A program made the translations under genes and the position numbers. From Hydractinia symbiolongicarpus (taxonomy: Eukaryota; Cnidaria; Hydrozoa; Anthoathecata; Hydractiniidae): 64,000 nt of DNA. The stretch covers positions 13,467,001 to 13,531,000 of the forward strand of contig NC_079885.1 of assembly GCF_029227915.1 (NCBI RefSeq), written 5' to 3'. Below are positions 46,401-58,400 of the stretch, piece after piece; position 1 is the stretch's first letter; each line of letters opens with the position of its first letter. The notes below the pieces were generated by a model, which saw only the letters and a list, made by a program, of their open reading frames with translations, ran no database searches and was not told the origin of the DNA.

Positions 46401-49400
46401 AATAAATCAACACCTATATTATCCATGTTGAGAAAACATGGTGAAAAATAACCCCACTATTTGTGACATTTTTAGGGTCACTTTTGCATTCCCAATTAGA
46501 GCATCAAAAATGGCTGACAGCTATATATTACGTCATAGTTAAGCTGTATATTTCACGGTTCTGCTCCAACCATTACTTACTTTGGTGGCTGACACAATCT
46601 CTAGTACTTAATGTTTAAACTGTGAGTAAATTTGGTAGCTGATAGGCTATGTGGCTGACACTATGTGCTCAAATGGAAATGGTATAGAGTTAAATTTTTG
46701 TAACATCCATGATGAAAATTTAGGAATATGTTCTTGAATGCTTATATATTCTGTTAATTGAGTTTTTAAAGTGGCTGACTGCTTGTTTCTGTGCAAAAAA
46801 GTGGCTTACACTCTCAATTTAGTATTATAACTAAGAAATAACCTGTTGAAAACAAACTATGTCTTATTTTGTTAATTGTACAAATAGGTGGCTTATAATG
46901 TATTTAGAAAATTTATATACTACAAGTTTAATCTGTGCACCATTACCATTACTAACCAAGAAGATTATGTGGAAAGCACCTTGTACAGATTTATTGTCTT
47001 AAAAATACACAAAGATGCAACTGCCATTAAAATATACTACATCTACGAAAAAGCGGCTGACATGAGTTAACTTTATCTACAAATTGGTCCCAGCCGGTCC
47101 CTAGTTACCCACGCGGTAAAAAATGACTGATGTCACCACCTTGTTTCCAAGTTATTTGGCCTCAAAGATTTAAGGGCATTGTAATGGCTTCACTAATCTA
47201 TATATTAATACGCCTCGTGTGTGTGTGCACAGTGAGGCCAAGAACCAAAAATTACCAGTAACTTTCTCACGGCTCATGCATTGCCCCCCTAAAGCGTGGC
47301 ATTACATTAAAGTTTTACTATAATAATTACACTGTTCCTTCCTAGATATCACATAAAAGTTATAACTATTTAAGAGCCACAATGTACGATATAAATATAT
47401 ATATATATACCATATGACAAAATACCTATATAGGTATAGGTATATGCTACATATGATTTAACGGGCTTGGATATTCACAGACTACACGGACTGTTAAATG
47501 AACTTCCTATCATAAAAAAATGGAAATTGTGTTTACAAAAAAGATGGCTGTTCATTTTTAGTATTTTCTACTTTTTCCTTCAAAATAAATCTTTAAGAAA
47601 ACATTTGAAGAAAAGCATAGTTATATAAATTAGTCATAGCAAGTTTACTGTAAGGTTTGTTCATGTTTTTTTCAGTTTTGATGAAATTATTGATGCAAGA
47701 CAGGTTTCTTAGCTAGCACCATAAAGCCAGCTACCAACAACAACTAGCTAGCTAGGAAGTAAAATTGCTATCTAATTTATTTTTATATGTAGCCATGTTT
47801 TTTAAGTCTCCAGTTTATATTTAACTGACTAGCTATTACCTGCTGTAGCTAGCTAATGTTACCTTTAAACTAAAGCTCCCCAGTATATACCTAGCTAACC
47901 TGTGAGTTTTATGTTGCTATTAGCTACATGTAGCTAGCTATCATCTTAGTGTTCTTTCCTAGAAATGTGGCTGTAAGTTATTTAACTAGACATTTTGAGC
48001 TTTAATTGGAAGATCCTTTTTATACAAGTATATATATATATATATAATGTATTTTTCACATTTTGTGACTAAACTTACATCGGTTGCATGCAATACGACA
48101 AAGGATTTTTATTTAACGTAATTCTGGTAGCTTAAGTGTGGTGATTTTTGTTGTTCTAGATGTTCTGACTCAAATGTTTTTGTTTATGACATTACGTGTT
48201 ATTTAAGAAAAGTTTAAGAAAACATTTTTGAGGGGGTACTACATGTTAACACCGAAAAAACCTGTTTTTTTTTATTCTTAGTTTACAGGGAAAATTTACG
48301 TAGCTTTTTCACATTTTTTGATTTTGTTGCAGTATTTACATGGCTTTTTGATTATTTATTTATTTAATTTTTTATTTTTTTAGATGGGGAAAGGATTTAC
48401 ATGTTTTTTTTACATTTAGGGTAAAAAAATGTACAGGGAAGGCTGGGGTGACTTTCCATTTATATACATAATGTAAATAATATATACTAACTGTTGTGTT
48501 TTTGTTTTTTTGAAATTTTGTGTTAACTTTTGTGGCAAAAGGATCATGCAATATACCGACAGAACAAATTTTTGCAGAATTTGACTTTACATCTTGCAAG
48601 CAATTCGTGTTTTTATATTAAAATGAGAAATTCAACTCTGACATTATATATACAAAAAGTAAAATTCTCACAAAATCCATCAAACGTTATTAACCAAGAA
48701 AATTTTAATTTGAAAATTTTTGTGAGCAAAGACATAATCAGCATGCTGAAAGAACTGACTTTTGTTATTTTAGAATTACTAAACACAACCGTCTTTTACA
48801 TTTAGTGTACACTTTTCTGCGCATGGCTTTATTCAATACACCGAAAGAGCTACTTCGTTTATTTCGATTTTATACTCTTTGTAAGCTATTTTTTCTTCTT
48901 TTTGACATTTTGGATTAACTTATTGTTGTAGAAGGCATACAATATGCATATTAAAATAATGGAATTTTGCAAATTTATGTTTTACTGCTCAATTTCCACA
49001 TTTTCTTAAGATTCTTTGGGACAAGATGGCATGAAGTAGACCAAAATACCTGATCTTAGTTGTTTTTAATTTAAAGGCTGTGGCTTGTGAAACTTTAAGG
49101 TGAACATTTTGTGGAAGACAATGACATGACATATACTGATGGAACTGATTTTTGTTGTTTTAGATGTTATAACTGAAACTTTTTTTTTGACATTTCATGT
49201 TAATTTTGTGAGGAAGAACCATACACTTTATTATTAATCATATTTATACAGGTTTACATCTTCAGTATGATATAATATATCTGCACTGCTATCAATGAGT
49301 GACCTGTTAAAAACAAAAATAAACAAAATAAACAAAGAGCCAAAAATTGTTTTTTTGTTTTAAATAATATATATAAAATTATGAGAATGTTAGAAAAAAA

Positions 49401-52400
49401 AAAAAAAAAAGAGAGAAAAGAAAATAAGAATCAAATAGCAGACTATGAACAGAAAATTAGCAAAAATGGGAATTAGAAAAAATTTGAGTTTAGGATTCAA
49501 ACTAAGGTAATAGACCTAGAACTCACTTTGTTTCAAAAACTTTAAAATTTCTCATACTCTTTCCTTCCCTGATATTAGAGGGGAGACTATTAAAAACTAA
49601 AGCTCCTTGATAATACGTAAGCTTCTGACTAGCTTCCGTCTTGATGCTACGTAAGACTAATTTAGATCTATTTCCTCTGGTGTTAATCGAATGGCTAACC
49701 ACTTTGTAATTGCTGTCAACAGTAATATCGTTAACGACTTTGAACATATCAATTACTACTTTCCGCTTTTTTTGAGTGACAATGTTGACCAATTCTTGCG
49801 GGTTTTGATGATGTGCTTAGCTCTTCTCAGCAAGGACTCAAATTTTCCAATCCATGTTTTATTCATTCCACCAAATATGTCGTAGCAGTATAAGAACAGT
49901 GGATGGATCATGGAGTTAAAGATGGTTTCAGCAACATTTGAAGAAATTTTGTAACCTATTTTATATAAAAGTTTGATGCGTGAGGTTATACGCTTGTATG
50001 TTTTTTTAAGGTGATGGTTCATTTTAAGGTGAGTATCCAGTTGAATCCCAAGGTATTCGTAATAATCTGGTTGGTTTATATCATTTTGATCGATCACAAT
50101 ACTGACAGAGGCTTGTGGTTTTCGGGACGCAAAGACGACAAATTCTGTTTTGCCCTTTTTTGGATTAAGAATTAGGCAATTTTCCTTCATCCAATCGTGA
50201 ATGATATTTGCATCCAAATTTATGCAATGTTCAATTTCATCTAACGACTTGCTTGATGAATATATGACTGTGTCATCAGCATACTTCAATACTCGACAGT
50301 GTTTCAATTGGCACGGTAAGTCATTGATAAGAAGAATAAATAGCAATGGAATCGGAATGGAACCTTGGGGTACACCATGCGTCATATTTTCAGGATCTGA
50401 GTATGCTCCATCAATGAAAGCAGTTTGACTTCGAATAAAAAGATAACTGCTTAACCAATCAATTTCAGTGCTAGTAATACCATAAAAAGGCAGTTTCTGG
50501 AGAAGGCAGCCATGGTTTACCGTATCAACTTTTTCTTTTAGATTAAACTTGTCCCTTAAGAACAGGCCTTAACGACTTTATATTGAATGACTCCAAAATT
50601 TTCCTCTTTAAACAGTTTTTTGGAGCGCAACTTATAATTTTCCAGCAAAATCAGTGTCCATCATTTGCAACAACATGATTAGCTGGTTCGGACTTTGAAG
50701 ACATCAATGTTCAGACCATCGTGTTTGCGCATTTCGTACTTTTTCACCGATGTAGTTCACACCGCATGAACAAGTATATTTGTAGATAACGCAAGCTAAG
50801 TGCTTTATGTTATCTTTCAACGGAAAGAGAGACTGGATTTTCTTAGTGTTCCAGAGCACAATGAAAATAAAATTCTCATTTGTCCAACGATTTAAGTTAT
50901 AACTAAACTTTTTTACGTCTTCTTCATTTTGTTGGCAGTAAGGTAAGGTGAAATAATTCTTTGTTCTTAAAAACTCTTCCTTATCTTTGTTGAAATCCCT
51001 TATTACCCAGCTTTCTTTAATGTATCCAATTTCTTCTTGAAAATAATCAGAGATTTTATAAGCTCTGTGTAAGGTCACCTAGAATCGAATTACGTTTGTA
51101 GCGTTTTGGTACAGCTGATTTCCAGTGTATAGGTAGTTTGTTCTCCTTTCTATTTTCAAAACTTTCGTTTTGAAAACGTTGCCAATGTGAATGATTTCAG
51201 TGTCCGGGAAACAAGGGGGGTCTATCTCCATTGTCAGCTTTATGTTTGGGTGATAATTATTAAGAGACTCAAAGAAAGTATCAGGTACATCTTTTTTACG
51301 TTTTGCCGTCTACATAGCGTTTGTAGAGAGCTGGTTTTACTGGATTAACCACATCTTATTCAGGTATATATTGGAAAAACAGATATAGGGTAAACCATAG
51401 AACAACCATCAATTTGTTTAATTAAACGGTTGTTGGCAGAAAAAGTGCAGTCAGATGAGAGCTTTCGGAGCAGTTTACGAAAAATGCTTTCTTTGCACAA
51501 CGGTTGTAAGACTTTGTGATAAATCTCTTGACCTATGTAGTCGATAGTATCATCAATAGGTATACTCGTAAACAACAATTCAACGTCATATGACACCAAT
51601 TCCTCATCTTCTTCAAGTGTAATATTCTTAATGGCATCTGGAAATTTCATACAATCGTCTATATAAAGTTCACAAGTTGATCATGTCCAAGTGACACCTT
51701 TTTCTGTATTGAAACTTCGTCTTGCCGCTTAAGTCCTTAGTGAAACTGTTGGTAGTGTTTTAAATCTGTTGATGATGTACGTTTTGCATGGTTGGATGAT
51801 TTCCTTTCCTATTTTACATTATGGAAATAATCTATTGAAGAACGTGACGGAAACTTTACAAAAATGCAAAATCAAATATGTTTATTTCCTGGCAGACACA
51901 CAAAGGACTAAAAATTACTGTAAATTCAATCAAAGAAGTTGTTAAATTTCTTTTCGAACATGGTGTACCATATATTCTTTCAGAAAGATTTTGCCAGGAT
52001 GACTTAAAAAACTATTTTGGTAGAAAACGAGCAATTGGATCTCGTCGTGACAATCCTTTTGTAAGAGATGTTGGTTATAATGATAATATCATCAAAGCTC
52101 AATATTCCGTAAGACCTATTGCTGGGAATGTTTAGGGGACAAGCAGTAAATTTAACATCATTGATGACACTCCATTACCGAAAAGAAAGAAGACCCAGTA
52201 AACCCAAAAGTTCCGGACATGAACTTAAACTGTCACAACGGCTATTTTTATAGCCACAAATTTAAAAAAACATTTTTTGGTTTCTCTTATTCTGAAAGAC
52301 TAGAGATTGGCTTTTGTTGATGGTTCACTCCAGAAATGCTAATTTCATTTTTATTATGGAATTAGGCAGATTAAACCAATTTTTATCGCAATTTTTGGCA

Positions 52401-55400
52401 ATGGTAAACCTTAGCAAACCACAGCATCTAATTCTGTGTTAAAATCCACATTATCTTCCAAAAAACCACCATCAATTAACTCAAATAAATAATGAAGATC
52501 ATCTCCAGCCAAGTAATCCTCTCCTATTTGAGCCGCCATTATTAACTTTCGTGCAGTATCGGAGGGTCGTCTGACACAACTTAAGGATAGGTTGCGCAAA
52601 CAATGTCGGTGGTCGTTGCCTCTAGACTATCTTTTTTTCTTATGACTGTGCCCAAACATAAAGTTGACAATGGAGATAGACCCCCCTTGTTTCCTGGACA
52701 CTGAAATCATTCACATTGGCAACGTTTTCAAAACGAAAGTTCATAGAAAGGAGAACAAACTACCTATATACACTGGAAATCAGCTGTACCAAAACGCTAC
52801 AAGCGTAATTCGATTCTAGGTGACCTTACACAGAGCCTATAAAATCTCTGATTATTTTCAAGAAGAAATTGGATACATTAAAGAAAGCTGGGTATCCTCA
52901 TGGTTTTGTCTATAGTGTAATAAGAGATTTCAACAAAGATAAGGAAGAGTTTTTAAGAACAAAGAATTATTTCACCTTACCTTACTGCCAACAAAATGAA
53001 GAAGACGTAAAAAAGTTTAGTGATAACTTAAATCGTTGGACAAATGAGAATTTCATTTTCATTGTGCTCTGGAACACTAAGAAAATCCAGTCTCTCTTTC
53101 CGTTGAAAGATAACATAAAGCACTTAGCTTGCGTTATCTACAAATATACTTGTTCATGCGGACTGTGAACTACATCGGTGAAAAAGTACGAAATGCGCAA
53201 ACACGATGGTCTGAACATTGATGTCTTCAAAGTCCGAACCAGCTAATCATGTTGTTGCAAATGATGGACACTGATTTTGCTGGAAAATTATAAGTTGCGC
53301 TCCAAAAAACTGTTTAAAGAGGAAAATTTTGGAGTCATTCAATATAAAGCGGCGTGACGTAAAAATATGTTTTCTTATTACGACATTAATGTATTCATTA
53401 TTTACAGTCCTTTGAGAGTTCGGCAATTTTATAATATATATAGTGGTTTTATTGTCCAGCAGTGTTACTTACCTGACGATGTAAGAGTTTTTACTTACGA
53501 AAGCTTCGTGTGTTTTTATTGTACCTTTTTGTATGTTCTTGTATATAATAATTTTACTACGGCGAAGAAAACAAAGTTAAAGATTTTACCGGAACAAATC
53601 GCCGCCGCTGCTAAGTACGTAAAGTGATTGCTAACAAAGCTACAGAAAGCATAATCAGACATCGGCTTTGTTAAACAAGCACTATATCACAGATTTATAC
53701 CAACTTTTGCTAAAGTCAAAGAACAATTCGAGAATAACAACGTTGTGTGGAAAGCTGTCAGATTAATTTTGTTATCTAGTTTATGGAATCATGAATATAG
53801 ACAAAAGATCATTATTACGCAATTGAATAATTTACTCAATGACTTGAATTCGAGGTGTGGTAATTTACTGACAAAACTATAATAGATTCAATGCTTAATT
53901 TGGTACGCAGAGATAATATTCAACAACTCGCTGATAAAAACAAGAAAATAGAAATTGGCTGTTTCTGTTTTTTTTTCTGTTAACAGCCAATCATCATCAA
54001 ATTATTTTGATCTTATGTATCAAGAAAACAGCGCAAATGTGCCGTGCGTGATAATGCAGCGTTTTCGAATTTAAGAATCGAATTGACAAATACTATCCCT
54101 ATTATTCTAAATATATTCTTAGCATGGCTATGGCCTGAAAATATATAATGCCTTAGTAAAATAAAGGTTGCTATAAGTTGCTATAGCTATTGGAAAATTC
54201 TTTTTATATTTAGAACAAACAATCTAGGATATTCTTAACTTTTGGCCCATTTTTCAGAGTACATTCATAAAAAAAAGTGCTTAAAGAAAATATGTTCAGG
54301 CTCAAAACACAATAAGAAACTTGTATTTAAGGGAAAGCTTAGTTCTGAAAGTTAAAACGGTTAAAAAATCCATTTTTTACCAGATACTCTAAACAACACA
54401 CCTGCTTTTCTTTGGCTTTCTCTAGCTAGCGTTCTCTGGATAAAAATCTAATCAGTTTTTTACTTCTATTACTAAACTTTCGCTTCGTCCAAAAGAAAAC
54501 TGAGACACTTGCATACTTTTCCAATAAATTCTCTTTGAGACGTTACATCGTCATACGTTTTTCTTCTTCATAAAATATATTTCTAACGAATACCAAGTTT
54601 TTATACTCGACAACAACAGTTTGTTTTTTTGTAACATTTTGTATTCGAATTATATTCGAATGCGATAGTGGCAACCTCGGTCCCAGAACACAAAAAGGGA
54701 AGATAAAGAAAAACAAATTAAACTAACCTAGTGATAGAAAACATTTGCATGCTTTGTTTAATAGATTAATTTTTGGGAAGTGAGTACAAAAGTTATAAAA
54801 AAGATACAACCTTCTTCGCTTCGGTTTTCTTTTTTCAGTTGATAAACAACTTGTTTCCGTGAAATTCGGTGCGCACATGGTAAACCGGGGGTAAAATTAA
54901 ATTATTTTATCCATAACGACCCCGTACGGCTTTTAAAATAAACAATAAATAAACCCGCGTGTGGCAACTTTTTTTAACTTAGTAAATTTTAGCGTAACGC
55001 CACGCTTTGGGAGACAATGTATGAGCCATAAGAAAGTGACCCGTGATTTTAGTGCCGTGAACTCAGTCACTTACACAAGCGTATTATAATATAGGATAAT
55101 TGACTTCGCAAAAGTCACACAGACACGGAAGTTTCGTATTATTATAGAGATTGATAACATCTAACATCCAGATGCAAGTGATTGTACATAATATGGGAAA
55201 GTGTAGTTATTGTTCAACAGAATTCCTTTACAGACAAAGTAAATTCAAACATCAGAACACTTGCAAAATAAAGCCAAGTAATGTAGACGGAAAGAAATAT
55301 CCTTGTAGCACATGCAACCAACTTTTTACCCGCAGATGTACTTTATTTATTTATTTTATTTATTTATTTAAAACATATTTATACAGGGTGGCTACCGTCA

Positions 55401-58400
55401 ATTTAAAAAATAAACTGCTATCAATGGAGGCCCTGTGTATAAGATAAATAAAAATATATTTTTAAAAATGCATAAAAAAATATGTTAGCAATCAGTATAT
55501 ACATTAAAATCAGGTAGAAATGAAAGAATGCGAACAACGCTGTAGCACTAAACTATTATGATGTAAGACAGGATAGTAGGAACTGATAAAAAACTTAAAT
55601 AGAAGAAATAATTCAGACACCTCTATAGGTGCAGGCCACTAACACGCGCAGACAAGAAAAAGGTCAGAAAAAAGCAAGAACAAAAGTTATATAAGAAAAC
55701 AAAATGCACATGTAAAATTTAGGAAAATGCTTGCATCAATAATTTCTTAAATTCAATAAAATTTTCGTTTTTTCTAATATTTATATTCAATTCATTATGT
55801 AGTTTTGCGCAGGTGTACTGTAATGATCCACGATAATACGTTTTAATCTTGGCAATCTCAAGAGACGTTGGTTATTTCGTGTACAACTGTTAGTTGTAAT
55901 ATCAAAGTGATCCTTGAACCCAACACAAACATTATTATCAAGACATTTACGCACAAACAGACAAAGTCTAATCTTTTTTATGGCAGTTATTGTAAGTAAC
56001 TTCATATCTCCTGCGTCAATAATGGAGACTGCCCTGCGGTGGAATGATTCGAGTTTCAGTTCGTTCGTGTTGCTCAGTTGTAGCGATGATAATGCATAGT
56101 AAAGGAGTAACGGTACGACCATAGATTGATAAACAGTTTTAGCAGCTTGTGATGTCAGCATCGAGCGAATTTTTACAAGTAATTGGAGTCTTCCTGACGC
56201 TTTTTTATATGCAATATCGAAATTTTTGTTCATATTTAGCGTACCATTGATCACTATTCCAAGGTATTTATAATTAACGCATGTTGTTAGTGTGCGATCT
56301 TGAAACGTGATGTTGAGACCATCCTTGCATTTTGCTACCAATTGCTTGGACCCTAAGAGCATTGCCTCGGTTTTACACTTTTTGAAATTTAATATAAGGT
56401 TGTTGTCATTACACCATTTCTCGATGGATGTCATGTCGATTGACAGTTTTCTTTCAATTTCAACTAATGATTTGTCATTGACGTAAATTACCGTGTCATC
56501 AGCATCTATATAATAATATGCCAGTTCCGTGTGTCTGTCAGAGCTTCCAATTCCTAAGGTTTTTGCCGCGTTTTTTAAAAAATAAAAAAAGCTAGCCATA
56601 TTTGTTTACATTTTTTTGCATAATGAATGTGTCCCCTGGTGCGTAACTCTATTGTTATTTGTCCTAAAATTCAAAATGCTACATAAAGCTGTTAGCTAGC
56701 TACTAAACAAATGTGCTAGCGAAATAGAAAATTTTGGTTTGTTAACTAACTGCAAATGTCATAATTTTCACATTGCTTTTGTTTTCCTTTATATGTGTTT
56801 TACTAAGCATAAATAGCTAATAATAGACGTAGCTAAGTCTCCCCAGCTTAAATATATTTAATTGGGTGTCCTAGCTACTGAGCTAGCTAATGTTAGCTTC
56901 AAGGCTCCATCCCATAGTTAGCTCTAACCTATGAGTTATGTTGCTATTCCTCTTTTTTTAGGTATTTATAGCTACCTCTTCTCTTCTCTTCTTTTTTGAA
57001 CACGAGTTATGATGTAACAAGCTAGCTACAAAATCTTTCTTGAACTTTTAGGATAGTGTGACTCTTTTTTCACATTACCTACAAACTATACAAGGGGATC
57101 ACATGCAATATGACAAGTGGAACAAATTTTTTCAGAATTTAAAGTGTGTGTGTTAAGTTACTTTTTATTGTTTTGTTTCTGACATCCCGTAAACTTTTGT
57201 CAGCCTTCGTGTAAAATGCTAAGGGGTTATTGACATTAGATTGGAAATTTACGTGGGTTTATGACTTTGGGTTAAAAAAATTTATGGGAGGATAGTATGA
57301 TTGTCCGTTAATATTGTTTGTTTTGGAAAGTGCTGTTATTTGAAATAGACCACATGCAATATACTAAAAGCACCAATTTTTGTAGAATTACACTTTATTG
57401 TAAGCTGTTGGGTGGTATTCAACAAAATAAATGATTTTTCGAGATTTAAATTTGATGTTTTCCAAACTATGGCTTTTTGATATTGTTGTATAAGCATTTA
57501 GGGAAAAGACAATGTTTAAAATGTGTAAAGAGCTTACTTTCATAGATATGTGCCTTTTCTCGCAAGCCTTTCTTTTTGACTCTTCAAATTAAAATATTAA
57601 AGATTTTCAACATAATCACATAAGATGCTGTGACTGTCGGTATTATAACTGTAAGTGTTGTTACTGTCGGTTTTGTGAGTGTCGTTCTTGTAAATTTATA
57701 TCAACTAGATTTTACACCTTGCAAGCTGTTTTTCTTTACATTTTGTGTGAGTTTTGTGTGTGGGATTTAATGCGATTTGACATTTTGTGTAAGATTTTAA
57801 GAACATTTTGGTCAAATTAGAAATTACACCTTGCACACATACTTTTTGACATTTTTAGATTTATTTTTTTTGGTAAAGGGCAGTGTGTAATATACTAAAT
57901 TTGCTGACATCAATAAAATTATATGACATATCTTTCCCATTGTCCATCCTTCTGCCTAAGTGGATTTTTTCACGGGCCTTATCAACTAGTCTCTTATAAT
58001 AATACAGAGACTGTCTGTGTGTCTGTCTGTAACAGGCAAAGTGGATGTGTTCATTTTCCTTCGATGTTGCTGAAAAATGCATGTCTAATATGTTAAATTT
58101 TCTGACGTTACGGCGCGACGTCAATAACACTACTTTAACATCAATATCTTATATTAAATTAATGAAGCCATTACAGTGCACTTAAAGCTTTGAGGGCGAA
58201 TAACTTGGAAACTAGGTGATGTTGTCTATCTTTTTTCACCGCGTGGGTAACTAGGGACCACCTGAGACCAATTTGGGTAAGTTTCCCAAACCTGGGTCCC
58301 CTAACCGTTTCGGAATGAACGGGTTGATGACATGAGTTGTCACAATAATGCGCTTGAACTGACAATAATGACTGAAATAACAAAAAAAAAATCATTGGTT

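Noticed and set aside
49386-49412. Run of about 18 A followed by GAGAGAAAAG, considered as a LINE poly(A) tail
   Set aside because: It lies upstream of the end of the minus-strand LINE and in the wrong orientation for its tail. Treated as simple sequence.
57861-58130. 89-codon minus ORF
   Set aside because: It is translated GACGTCA-family repeat (matching 17.95-18.03 kb), not a gene.
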